DNA of 64,000 nt from Saprospiraceae bacterium. GTDB taxonomy: Bacteria; Bacteroidota; Bacteroidia; Chitinophagales; Saprospiraceae. Both the position numbers and the translations under genes were made by a program. Positions within the stretch are counted from its first letter, which is position 1. Each line of letters opens with the position of its first letter. This document shows, piece by piece, positions 28,367 to 37,212 of the stretch. The notes beneath the pieces are model-generated. The model did not search any database, had not been told where the DNA came from, and saw nothing but the letters and a program-made list of their open reading frames with translations. The stretch covers positions 4,137,204 to 4,201,203 of the forward strand of contig JADJPZ010000004.1 of the NCBI GenBank assembly GCA_016713025.1, written 5' to 3'.

Positions 28367-29797
28367 ATGATCATAGCAGAAGTACAAAAAGAGGTATCAG
28401 ATGTACAACAAATCCGGGCCTTGTTTGAATCACAAAAGGCCAATCAATATGCCATTGGCAATTCCAGTGTTTCAGAAAGAAGAGCCAAACTCAGCAAACT
28501 GCACAACACCATCCTGCATTACCGCAATGATATCAAAAAAGCACTGCATGACGACTTCAAAAAACATCCTTCAGAAGTCGATATGACAGATATCTACCCT
28601 GTGATCAGCGAGATAAAACATGCCAAAAGCCACCTTGCAGCATGGATGAAAGACCAGTCAGTCCATACTCCTTTAGCACTTTTAGGATCCAGCTCTTATA
28701 TCAAATACGAACCCAAAGGTGTGGTTCTGATTATTTCTCCGTGGAATTTTCCATTCAATCTGACGTTTACACCCTTTGTTTCCGCTATTGCTGCCGGCAA
28801 CTGCGTGATCATCAAACCATCGGAAATGACACCACACATAGCGAAGGTGATGCACAAAATAGTAGAAGAAGTATTTGAGCCTAATGAAGTCGCCTTGATA
28901 GAAGGCGGGATAGAGACATCTACAGAGTTGCTCAAGCTACCTTTCAATCATATTTTTTTCACCGGAGCACCATCTATCGGAAAAGTCGTAATGGAAGCCG
29001 CAGCTAAAAACCTGACATCTGTAACCCTTGAGCTGGGAGGAAAATCTCCGACTATTGTAGATGAAAGTGCGGATGTAGACATAGCAGCAAAAAGGATAGC
29101 TTGGGCAAAATTGGCGAATAACGGACAGATATGTATTGCTCCGGACTACGTATATGTGCACGTGAGCCAAAAGGATAAGTTTTTGTCCATGACTCAAAAA
29201 TACATTCAGCAATATTATGGCAATGATGCCGCATCAGAACCTTCGTACAACAGAATCGTCAACAGAAGACACTTTGACAGGATAAAAAGCTACATAGATG
29301 ATGCCGTATCCAAAGGTGCCAATATCATCACCGGAGGGCAGCTGAAAGAAACCGAAAATTTTATAGCCCCAACGGTAATGACCAATGTAGATAAAAAGTC
29401 GGCCTTGATGACCAATGAAATATTTGGTCCGGTACTGCCTGTGTACACATATGAAAAATTAGAAGATTTGGTGGAGGAAATCAGGTCCGGAGAGAAGCCT
29501 CTGGCGTTGTATATATTCAGTAAAAGTAATAAAAATATCAACTATATCCTGAACAATACCCGAGCCGGCGGCGGATGTATAAACCATTGTGCTGTACATT
29601 TTTACAATACAAATCTGCCTTTTGGAGGATCAAACAACAGTGGTATCGGAAAATCGCATGGTTTTGAGGGATTTAAGTCATTTTCCAATGGTAGAGGAAT
29701 ATTAAGACAACATTTGCCCAATGCACTGGAATTATTAGTACCACCATTCAATACATTTAAACAAAAAATCATAGATTTGACCATTAAATATTTCTGA
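28367..29797 (+). CDS. ALDH3-type aldehyde dehydrogenase
   Basis: Oxidises medium- or long-chain aldehydes to acids with NAD(P). 476 residues, the shorter ALDH3 length. Motifs: IISPWNFPFNLTFTP (nucleotide site), the base Glu in TLELGGKSP, catalytic Cys in NNGQICIAPDYV, and the ALDH3-typical PFGGSNNSGIGKSHG near the C-terminus. The C-terminal tail is hydrophobic/basic, which could associate with membrane. The GMC oxidoreductase starts 18 bases later and the quinone reductase-MaoC protein follows that, so the three probably act on a common alcohol/aldehyde/acyl series. Confidence 0.9.
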   Translation: MIIAEVQKEVSDVQQIRALFESQKANQYAIGNSSVSERRAKLSKLHNTILHYRNDIKKALHDDFKKHPSEVDMTDIYPVISEIKHAKSHLAAWMKDQSVHTPLALLGSSSYIKYEPKGVVLIISPWNFPFNLTFTPFVSAIAAGNCVIIKPSEMTPHIAKVMHKIVEEVFEPNEVALIEGGIETSTELLKLPFNHIFFTGAPSIGKVVMEAAAKNLTSVTLELGGKSPTIVDESADVDIAAKRIAWAKLANNGQICIAPDYVYVHVSQKDKFLSMTQKYIQQYYGNDAASEPSYNRIVNRRHFDRIKSYIDDAVSKGANIITGGQLKETENFIAPTVMTNVDKKSALMTNEIFGPVLPVYTYEKLEDLVEEIRSGEKPLALYIFSKSNKNINYILNNTRAGGGCINHCAVHFYNTNLPFGGSNNSGIGKSHGFEGFKSFSNGRGILRQHLPNALELLVPPFNTFKQKIIDLTIKYF

Positions 29798-29815
29798 CCT
29801 AAAATCAATAAAGAA

Positions 29816-31399
29816 ATGGCTGATGGATCTTTTGATTATGATTATGTCATCATAGGTAGTGGATTTGGTGGCTCCGTTTCTGCACTTCGGCTTTCCGAAA
29901 AGGGATATAAAGTCTTGGTCATAGAAAAAGGAAAGTGGTACAATCAACCTGAAGATTTTGCCAAAACTACCTGGAATCTTAAAAAGTGGCTTTGGGCACC
30001 TTCCCTGGGTCTTCACGGCATATTGAAACTGACCTTTTTCAGACATGTGGGCATCGTGAGTGGTACAGCTGTCGGTGGCGGATCTATCGTCTATGCCAAC
30101 ACCTTACCGGTACCTAAATCTCCATTTTTTAATACCGGACACTGGGCTGGTCTTGCTGACTGGGAAGAGGAACTCAAACCATTTTACGATCTTGCCAAAA
30201 AAATGCTGGGGGCAGCAAAACATCCCTACATGAGCCAAAATGATAAAGTCATGCTGTCTCTGGCAGAAGAAATGGGTAAAAAAGATGATTTTGAAAAAGC
30301 GGATGTAGCCGTATATTTTGGAAAGCCGGGAGAGACTGTGAGTGATCCGTATTTTGATGGAAAAGGTCCTGATCGCACCGGATGTACACTTTGTGGTGGA
30401 TGTATGGTAGGATGCCGGTACAACTCCAAAAACACGCTTGACAAAAATTATCTCCATCTGGCCCAACAGCTCGGAGCCGAAATTATCGCAGAAAAAGAAG
30501 TATATGATGTAAAACCTGTAGGTCCTGATGGTGAAGGTGGGTATGAGATCCACTTTAAAGATTCGCTCAAATGGATAAAAAGTCATCAAAGAATAAAAAC
30601 AAAAGGGGTCATTTTTGCTGGAGGAGTGCTTGGAACTGTAAAATTATTGCTAAAACTAAAAGAAACATCACTGCCAAATTTATCTCCTATGACTGGTCAC
30701 GGTATCAGAACAAATTCCGAAAGTCTGATCGGTGTGACCACATTCAGAAAAGACCTGAACTTATCAGAAGGTATTGCCATAGGTTCTATTCTTCACCTCG
30801 ACGAAAACCGGCATGTGGAGCCGGTGAGATATTCCGCCGGTTCGGGTTTCTGGCGACTTTTTATGGCACCAATGGTGAGTGCTGAGACCATAGTCGGCAG
30901 ACTGGCGGCGATGATAAAAGATGCCATCATTCATCCTGTAGCCAATCTGAAAGCATTTTTTGTTGATGATTGGGCAAAAAGAACCCATATTTTACTCTAT
31001 ATGGAGAGTATTGACTCCACGCTCCGATTCAAAAAGAGCATATTTGGTATGAGCTCCGGCTTGGAAAAAGGAAATGCACCGACCGCATTTAATCCATTGG
31101 CCCAGGACCTAGCAAAACGCGTGGCAAAAAACATCAACGGCAAACCAATGGTGCTCAATACTGAAACATTATTTGGCATTCCTACCACGGCACATATCCT
31201 TGGAGGTGCGTGTATGGGTAAAGATCCATCGGAAGGAGTAATTGATTCTTCAAACCATGTATTCAATTATAAAAATATGATGGTATGTGACGGCAGTGCC
31301 ATCTCAGCCAATCCTGGCGTAAATCCAAGCCTTAGTATCACTGCAATTACAGAAAGAGCTATGAGTCTGATACCCTTGAAGGGAAATAAACGCAATTAA
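29816..31399 (+). CDS. GMC-family FAD oxidoreductase (cholesterol-oxidase-like)
   Basis: Flavoenzyme that oxidises alcohols. 527 residues. The FAD-binding start is YVIIGSGFGGSVSALRLSEK (residues ~9-28). The next FAD motif is GTAVGGGSIVYAN. A cysteine cluster CTLCGGCMVGC (about residue 190) is seen in this branch of GMC proteins and could bind a metal or iron-sulfur group, though that is not established from sequence. C-terminal active-site region: TTAHILGGACMG and NPGVNPSLSI. It sits between an aldehyde dehydrogenase and a quinone reductase-MaoC fusion; an alcohol-to-aldehyde step feeding the dehydrogenase is a reasonable inference. Confidence 0.87.
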   Translation: MADGSFDYDYVIIGSGFGGSVSALRLSEKGYKVLVIEKGKWYNQPEDFAKTTWNLKKWLWAPSLGLHGILKLTFFRHVGIVSGTAVGGGSIVYANTLPVPKSPFFNTGHWAGLADWEEELKPFYDLAKKMLGAAKHPYMSQNDKVMLSLAEEMGKKDDFEKADVAVYFGKPGETVSDPYFDGKGPDRTGCTLCGGCMVGCRYNSKNTLDKNYLHLAQQLGAEIIAEKEVYDVKPVGPDGEGGYEIHFKDSLKWIKSHQRIKTKGVIFAGGVLGTVKLLLKLKETSLPNLSPMTGHGIRTNSESLIGVTTFRKDLNLSEGIAIGSILHLDENRHVEPVRYSAGSGFWRLFMAPMVSAETIVGRLAAMIKDAIIHPVANLKAFFVDDWAKRTHILLYMESIDSTLRFKKSIFGMSSGLEKGNAPTAFNPLAQDLAKRVAKNINGKPMVLNTETLFGIPTTAHILGGACMGKDPSEGVIDSSNHVFNYKNMMVCDGSAISANPGVNPSLSITAITERAMSLIPLKGNKRN

Positions 31400-31438
31400 A
31401 AATTTTGGTTATACAAAACCCATCTTAATACACTTATA

Positions 31439-32953
31439 ATGAAAGCACTATTATGTAGAGAACATGGTTTGCCTGAAACCCTGAAAGTTGAAGAAGTGGA
31501 TTCCCTCAAAGCCTCTCCTGGTAAAGTGATTATTAGTGTAGGTGCGTGCAGTATCAATTTTCCGGATACACTGATCATCCGCAATCTGTACCAATTTAAA
31601 CCGGAATTGCCTTTTTCGCCCGGAGGTGAAGTGGCGGGAATCATCAAAGAAACCGGCGAAGGAGTAAAACATCTGAAACCCGGTGATAGGGTCTTTGCCC
31701 TCTGTGGATGGGGTGGCCTAGCAGAAGAGGTAGAAGTGGAAGCAAAACGTGTATTTCCGCTCTTGCCGGGTATGGATTTTATCACAGGGGCATCAGTTAT
31801 GTACAATTACGGAACATCTTATCACGCACTAAAAGACAGGTCAAAATTGCAACCCGGTGAGACATTGCTGGTATTGGGTGCCGGTGGAGGTGTAGGTCTG
31901 GCTGCTGTAGAACTTGGAAAATTGATGGGAGCAACTGTCATCGCTGCCGCATCCACAGATGAAAAGCTGATGGTGTGCAGAGAAAAAGGCGCGGATCATG
32001 TCATCAATTATTCTACTGCAGATATTAAAGATACCATCAAAACCATGACCAACGGCAAGGGTGTGGATGTAGTTTATGATCCAGTTGGAGATAAATATGC
32101 GGAACCCGCAATTAGGTCCATGGCCTGGAAGGGCAGGTATCTCGTCGTAGGATTTGCCGGAGGAGAGATACCCAAGATTCCACTCAATCTCGCTTTGCTC
32201 AAGGGATGCGATATTGTGGGTGTCTTTTGGGGACAGTTTGCCGAAAAAGAAGCCGGAAACAATATGGAAAATATCAGACAGTTGGCAGGATATTTTATGC
32301 AAGGCAAATTAAAGCCGCACATTCATAAAACCTATCAACTCAATGAGGCATCACAGGCTATTTCGGATCTGATGGACAGAAAAGTTGTAGGTAAGGCTGT
32401 TGTGGTCATGATGGATGATGAGGCAAAACCACATAAAATACAAAATCAGCAAGGTACAATACCTACAGAAGCTACCGAAGCAGTCATAACTGAAGGAAAA
32501 TTGGTTTTTAAAAACATTGCCGAACTCAAGACCTTTAAAGGCAAATCATTAGGAATATCACGGCAGGAAATCAGCCAAAAAATGATTGATGAATTTGCTG
32601 CATCTACACTTGACTTTCAGTGGATTCACGTGGATGCTGATCGGGCAAAAAAAGAGTCTCCTTACGGCAAAACTATTGCACACGGGTTTAATATCCTTTC
32701 GTTTTCATCTCATTTTATGTATGAAATGTTTGAAGTCAAATCGATAAAAATGGGACTCAATTATGGTTGCAACAAAGTAAGGTTTATGTCGGCCACACCC
32801 GTGGGAAGCCGGGTACAGATGAAAGCTATTCTGAAAGAAGTAGAAGAAACCGCACCCAATACGGCCAAACTGACCATTGAAGCCACATTTGTAATCGATG
32901 GGCAAGAAAAACCAGTCTGTGTTGCAGAAATTCTAAGCATGCTTTTTGAATGA
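31439..32953 (+). CDS. Fusion of NADPH:quinone oxidoreductase (MDR) and MaoC-like hydratase domains
   Basis: 504 residues. Residues 1-325 are a zinc-free medium-chain dehydrogenase of the quinone/enoyl-CoA reductase type (CSINFPDTLIIRNLYQ, then the Rossmann motif LVLGAGGGVGLAAVELGKLM). Residues ~345-504 are a hot-dog MaoC-like domain with the catalytic-type segment DFQWIHVDADRAK followed by SPYGKTIAHGF. MaoC domains hydrate enoyl-CoA or form part of reductase/hydratase pairs. The fusion joins an enoyl reduction-type and a hydration-type module in one chain, which fits acyl-CoA metabolism. It is third in the run after the aldehyde dehydrogenase and GMC genes (39-base gap). Confidence 0.88.
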   Translation: MKALLCREHGLPETLKVEEVDSLKASPGKVIISVGACSINFPDTLIIRNLYQFKPELPFSPGGEVAGIIKETGEGVKHLKPGDRVFALCGWGGLAEEVEVEAKRVFPLLPGMDFITGASVMYNYGTSYHALKDRSKLQPGETLLVLGAGGGVGLAAVELGKLMGATVIAAASTDEKLMVCREKGADHVINYSTADIKDTIKTMTNGKGVDVVYDPVGDKYAEPAIRSMAWKGRYLVVGFAGGEIPKIPLNLALLKGCDIVGVFWGQFAEKEAGNNMENIRQLAGYFMQGKLKPHIHKTYQLNEASQAISDLMDRKVVGKAVVVMMDDEAKPHKIQNQQGTIPTEATEAVITEGKLVFKNIAELKTFKGKSLGISRQEISQKMIDEFAASTLDFQWIHVDADRAKKESPYGKTIAHGFNILSFSSHFMYEMFEVKSIKMGLNYGCNKVRFMSATPVGSRVQMKAILKEVEETAPNTAKLTIEATFVIDGQEKPVCVAEILSMLFE

Positions 32954-33047
32954 AGCCAAAAAATATAGATTCAGTTTTTTAAATGCTTAATATTAGTTTT
33001 TTGGCACGGGATTTGGAATTGTATTAAAAGAAATTCAATTTTGCAGC

Positions 33048-33608
33048 ATGTTTTTAGGAAGAGTATTGGTATTGTGCCTGTGTACAGGTTTTTTATCTTT
33101 TGATTTTAATCCCGAATCTGCAGCTGAGAAATATGTAGAAGCTTACAAAGAGCTTGCCATCGTGGAGATGTATCGTACAGGCATACCTGCGAGTATCACT
33201 TTGGCACAGGGATTGCACGAATCTTATTACGGCACAAGCAAACTTGCTACTGAAGCCAATAATCATTTTGGCATAAAATGTAAAACCTACTGGACCGGCA
33301 GAACATATTATCACAAAGATGATGATTTAAATAAAAAAGGTCAGTTGATAGAATCATGTTTCAGGGCTTATGAGCGGGACATTGACTCATACATTGACAG
33401 ATCCAATTTTTTGGCACAAACAGAAAGGTACGCTATGCTTTTTGATTATGAAAATACCGATTATATGGCATGGGCATACGGTCTGAAAGTCTGTGGATAC
33501 GCTACTGATGAAAACTATGCGCAAAAATTGGTTGAGAAAATCAAAAAATATAATCTTGACAAATTTGATACATCTGAAGACCCATTCAAAATGTTGATCA
33601 GAAAGTGA
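33048..33608 (+). CDS. Glucosaminidase-domain protein (FlgJ/LytF-type)
   Basis: 186 residues with an N-terminal hydrophobic signal (MFLGRVLVLCLCTGFLSFDF). The glucosaminidase domain contains the catalytic Glu in ASITLAQGLHESYYGTS (about residue 63) and the conserved NNHFGIKCK segment. It ends with YAQKLVEKIKKYNLDKFD, typical for the family. It cuts glycan strands of peptidoglycan in the periplasm or outside the cell. It is single-gene, with no LysM repeats. The 33609-33984 gap after it holds no gene or signal that I can identify. Confidence 0.88.
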   Translation: MFLGRVLVLCLCTGFLSFDFNPESAAEKYVEAYKELAIVEMYRTGIPASITLAQGLHESYYGTSKLATEANNHFGIKCKTYWTGRTYYHKDDDLNKKGQLIESCFRAYERDIDSYIDRSNFLAQTERYAMLFDYENTDYMAWAYGLKVCGYATDENYAQKLVEKIKKYNLDKFDTSEDPFKMLIRK

Positions 33609-33984
33609 TATAGCCCGTGTAAAAAAACTACATAAAGGTGATATACGCTACGTTTAATTTCTACAAAATAGTATTCTTGTTGACAAAGAAGAAAACGGCT
33701 TCACAAAATCCCTAACTAATCATTGTCCCTTAACTCTACAGTCAAAAACTAGTGCTCTGTCAATTTAACCTTAACAAAACATTATGGCCATTTCTTCTGT
33801 GAGTCGAATCCAAAAAATATAAATAGCAACAATACTTTTTTTACAGAATTATTTCAAAACTGGGAACAACGCCAATATTATATCTAAACATGTCTACCTG
33901 GTTTGGATTCAACAGGCTAAGTTTACTTCTTAGCTGACTAATTCTATGATTTTCGTCGAATAAAAAGACGTTTATATATATACA

Positions 33985-34018
33985 TTGGTCATTTACTAAA
34001 CACTGTTTATTAAATTTG
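33985..34018 (+). promoter_or_regulatory. tetR promoter with operator between -33 and -7
   Basis: TTG at 33985 and TAAATTTG at 34011-34018 (TAnnTTTG) frame the sequence AAACACTGTTTATT at 33998-34011. The same motif occurs, inverted, at 34673-34689 before the efflux genes. Placement between the boxes fits repression by the TetR protein encoded just downstream. Confidence 0.6.
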
Positions 34019-34043
34019 CGTTGTAATTTAAATTTACTTTTAT

Positions 34044-34658
34044 ATGGGTCTCACAGAAAGAAAAGAAAGAGAGAAAATAGAACTTAAAAATTTAATTCTG
34101 GATGCTGCGCGAAAAATTTTGTTGGCACAAGGTCAAGATGGTTTATCAATAAGAAAAATAGCAGATGAAGTTGAATATAGTCCGGCGACTATCTACCTCT
34201 ATTTTCCAGATAAAGATGCTATTTTGCACGAATTGATGGAAATGGGTTTTGGTGTGATGAATGAATACATGATGCCATCATATGCAGAAAAAGATCCGAT
34301 CAAAAGGATACATAGCATTGGCCATGCATATATCAAGTTTGGACTAGAAAATAAAGATTGGTACGAACTCATGTTCAACTCTGATAAGCCTATGAAACAC
34401 ATCGAAAAATGTTGTGAAGATTGGGACCAAGGTATGGCTATGTTTGCTTTTTTGACTCAAACATGTCAAGAAGCGATCAGTCAGTTGGAAATCAAGGATT
34501 TGGAATCAGATATTTTGGCTTTACATCTATGGAGTAGTGTTCACGGCTTAGTAAATTTATCCCTTACAGAAAGATTAGAAATAGTACAGAGAAATAATAG
34601 CTCTGAGTTGATAACCAAAACATTGGATGCAATCATCCTAACCGTATTTAGAAAATAA
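34044..34658 (+). CDS. TetR/AcrR-family repressor of the adjacent RND efflux operon
   Basis: 204 residues. The N-terminal helix-turn-helix is clear: ILDAARKILLAQGQDGLSIR, then KIADEVEYSPATIYLYFPDK. The C-terminal domain resembles the WHG/TetR_C_33 type (WYELMFNSDKP, LHLWSSVHGLVNL) and would bind an inducer. It lies first in a four-gene run with outer-membrane factor, membrane-fusion and RND pump genes. Copies of one operator motif before this gene and before the efflux genes support autoregulation and control of the pump. The inducer is unknown. Confidence 0.88.
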   Translation: MGLTERKEREKIELKNLILDAARKILLAQGQDGLSIRKIADEVEYSPATIYLYFPDKDAILHELMEMGFGVMNEYMMPSYAEKDPIKRIHSIGHAYIKFGLENKDWYELMFNSDKPMKHIEKCCEDWDQGMAMFAFLTQTCQEAISQLEIKDLESDILALHLWSSVHGLVNLSLTERLEIVQRNNSSELITKTLDAIILTVFRK

Positions 34659-34672
34659 TTTTTTTATATTAA

Positions 34673-34689
34673 AATAAACAGTGTTCATT
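34673..34689. promoter_or_regulatory. Second TetR-operator copy before the efflux genes
   Basis: AATAAACAGTGTTCATT is a near-perfect palindrome (AATRAACA-STGTTYATT) and is the inverted match of the site in the tetR promoter. It lies 18 bases before the TolC-like gene start. Confidence 0.6.
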
Positions 34690-34706
34690 AAACAAACACA
34701 TAAAAT

Positions 34707-36029
34707 ATGTCCAGACATTATATAATATTATTACTCATCTTTGGAGTAAATATGGCAGTAGCCCAAGACTTTTTGCCCATAGTAAATATGGCTTGGGAAA
34801 ACAACCACGAGCTGAAGGCTAAAAATTTTCAGCTCGAAAGCGCTACCAAGTCCTGGCTAGAAGCCAAGGCAATGTACGGGCCAGATGTAAAATTTGGAAT
34901 CCAATATACCCTAGCCGCAGGTGGTAGAAGTATTGCTTTTCCTGTAGGAGATTTGCTCAATCCGGTGTACAGTACACTCAATCAGATTACTCAAAATAAT
35001 AGCTTCCCACAGATATCCAATGTCAATGAGCAATTTTTGCCCAATAATTTTTATGATGCCAGATTTAGAGTGACCCAAGCTATCTACTATCCAGATTTGG
35101 CCATCAACAAAAAACTAAAAATGGAAATGTTGGAACAAAAAAATCTGGAAATCAAAGCTTTCAAGCGTTTGGTTAGCAAACAAACTATGCAAGCTTATAT
35201 CCAATATGCCATGACTCAAAACGCCATAGATATATACCTATCAGCGGACACACTTCTTAATGAAGCCAAACGCACTACTCAAAGTATGATCAAAAATGGC
35301 AAAGCTTTACCAACGGCAATGTCGCGATTAGAAAATCAATCAGCAGAACTTTTATCTCAAAAAACCGAAGCCCTATCCAATCAAAAAAATGCTGAAAATA
35401 CACTCAGATTTGTTTTAGGTATAAATGAAACAGGTAGTATTCCTAGCTTGGATGGATTTAATCGTATTCCTACTTTAGTCTTGGATAATATTGCGGACAG
35501 AGAAGAACTTTTACAACTTAAACAAGCTACCATAATGCAATCTCTGGCAGTTCAAAGAGAAGAAAAACATTACTTACCCAAAATAGGTGCACAATTGGAT
35601 GCAGGAAGTCAGGATTTTGATTTTGGATGGGAGCCTTATGCTTTACTCGGAATCAATGTGGATATGAACATATATGATAGTAAAAAGCATCACCATAGAA
35701 AACAAGCCGCTAAAGCTGAAATTATGGCCACTGAAGCCATGTATTTACAAGCCGAAAACCAAATAAAACTTCAACAAAATGTAGCCAAAGAAAATCTCAA
35801 TACTGCGATCAAACAAGCCAATATCTTTGAAACCAGAATCAAGGCAACACAGAAAATTTATGATGAAGTATTTGCCAAATACAAAGAAGGAACCGCCGGA
35901 TACATAGAGTTGGTAGATGCACAAACCCAATATACTCAAATAAAAATGCAACATCTTTTAGCTAAAAATAATGCCTGGATCAAGTGGGCAGAATATATTT
36001 ATGCAACAGCCATTTTTCCTATTCAATAA
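34707..36029 (+). CDS. TolC-family outer-membrane efflux protein
   Basis: 440 residues with a signal peptide (MSRHYIILLLIFGVNMAVAQ). Two repeats of long alpha-helical hairpins, as in TolC/OprM trimers, are visible: WLEAKAMYGPDVKFGIQYTL, later QREEKHYLPKIGAQLDAGSQ, and the closing AKYKEGTAGYIELVDAQTQY segment. It makes the outer-membrane duct of a tripartite pump. It is transcribed with the membrane-fusion lipoprotein, whose start is 21 bases after this stop, and the RND pump. Confidence 0.9.
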   Translation: MSRHYIILLLIFGVNMAVAQDFLPIVNMAWENNHELKAKNFQLESATKSWLEAKAMYGPDVKFGIQYTLAAGGRSIAFPVGDLLNPVYSTLNQITQNNSFPQISNVNEQFLPNNFYDARFRVTQAIYYPDLAINKKLKMEMLEQKNLEIKAFKRLVSKQTMQAYIQYAMTQNAIDIYLSADTLLNEAKRTTQSMIKNGKALPTAMSRLENQSAELLSQKTEALSNQKNAENTLRFVLGINETGSIPSLDGFNRIPTLVLDNIADREELLQLKQATIMQSLAVQREEKHYLPKIGAQLDAGSQDFDFGWEPYALLGINVDMNIYDSKKHHHRKQAAKAEIMATEAMYLQAENQIKLQQNVAKENLNTAIKQANIFETRIKATQKIYDEVFAKYKEGTAGYIELVDAQTQYTQIKMQHLLAKNNAWIKWAEYIYATAIFPIQ

Positions 36030-36049
36030 TTAAATTCAAACCTATCACC

Positions 36050-37084
36050 ATGAAAATATTAAATATCTCAATAGCTATTTTAGGTCTTTGTTTCTTTGCT
36101 TGTAAACAAGATCAAAATGAACCATCTCCAACACCCAAAAAGGCTTCAAACTTTGTAAAGATACAAAATATAGATACCATCACTGAGTCTGATATCATCG
36201 AAGTACTAGGTATCGTGATGAGTGAAGCAGAAGGTAGGCCTTCATTCAAAACTGGTGGTGTCATCAAGAAAACTTATATAAAAGAAGGAGATATCGTCTC
36301 CAAAGGCCAACTATTGGCCACTCTGGAAATGCAAGAAATCAATGCTCAAGTGCAACAAGCAGAAGAAGGACTACAAAAAGCAATTCGCGATAAAAATAGA
36401 GTGGGCAATCTTTATAAAGATAGTGTTGCTACATTAGAGCAGTATCAAAATGTATCTACGGCTTATGAAGTAGCCAAAAGAACTTCAGAAATTGCTAATT
36501 TCAACAAACAATACTCTGAAGTTAGAGCTCCGATCTCAGGAAAAATAATCAAACAAATCATGTATAGCGGTGAGATTACTGGTCCAGGCAATCCCATTTA
36601 TGCTATACTTGGAATAGGGAAAAGTGACTGGGTCGTACAAGCAGGTCTTACAGATAGAGATTGGGCTAGAGTACAGAAAAATGATAAAGTCAATATTAAA
36701 TTGGACGCATATCCTGGTCAAAATTTTGCAGGAATGGTTTCCAAAAAATCGTCTGTTGGTGGCAGTGCAAGTGGTACTTTTGATGTAGAAATCAAATTCG
36801 TAAGCCAACCTGCAAATCTAGCTGCCGGATTGATCACAAATCTGTCCATCACATCAGGAAAGAAGGAAAATTTTATGGTCATACCTATCGAAGCCTTGAT
36901 AAAATCTAATGGTCAATCTGCATACGTTTTTACTGCCGAAAATGGTAAAGCCAAGCAAACCAAAATTACAATAGCTAAATTATTAGGTGATAAAGTGGCA
37001 GTATCTTCAGGTCTTGATGGCGTCACCAACGTGATCACCACTGGAGCTATGTATTTAGAAGAAGGAGATCCAGTAGAGTATTAA
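36050..37084 (+). CDS. RND efflux periplasmic adaptor (membrane-fusion lipoprotein)
   Basis: 344 residues. The start at 36050 gives MKILNISIAILGLCFFACKQ, a lipoprotein signal with the lipidated Cys. The longer frame back to 35984 overlaps the previous gene and lacks a signal, so it is rejected. The lipoyl half-motifs flank a helical hairpin: FKTGGVIKKTYIKEGDIVSK and YSEVRAPISGKIIKQ, with the beta-barrel and membrane-proximal domains after residue 180. It links the inner-membrane pump to the TolC-like duct. Confidence 0.9.
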   Translation: MKILNISIAILGLCFFACKQDQNEPSPTPKKASNFVKIQNIDTITESDIIEVLGIVMSEAEGRPSFKTGGVIKKTYIKEGDIVSKGQLLATLEMQEINAQVQQAEEGLQKAIRDKNRVGNLYKDSVATLEQYQNVSTAYEVAKRTSEIANFNKQYSEVRAPISGKIIKQIMYSGEITGPGNPIYAILGIGKSDWVVQAGLTDRDWARVQKNDKVNIKLDAYPGQNFAGMVSKKSSVGGSASGTFDVEIKFVSQPANLAAGLITNLSITSGKKENFMVIPIEALIKSNGQSAYVFTAENGKAKQTKITIAKLLGDKVAVSSGLDGVTNVITTGAMYLEEGDPVEY

Positions 37085-37143
37085 TTTGAACAACCGAATT
37101 ATTTGAACAACAGAATTATTTGAATGATTCGAACAACCGAATG
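37084..37143. repeat. Tandem 17-base repeat between the adaptor and pump genes
   Basis: Units at 37084-37100 (ATTTGAACAACCGAATT) and 37101-37117 (one mismatch), followed by a degenerate third unit with an insertion to 37143. A second low-complexity run of AAATCAC-like words follows at 37169-37201. The array overlaps the adaptor stop codon. Confidence 0.7.
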
Positions 37144-37212
37144 TCGAACAAAGAGTACATCAGATGGAAATCACAAAATCACTAAATCACAAGATCACCA
37201 AATAAAAAAAAC

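Noticed and set aside
37084..37201. Possible CRISPR array from short tandem repeats
   Set aside because: Units are 17 bases with no unique spacers and no cas genes nearby.
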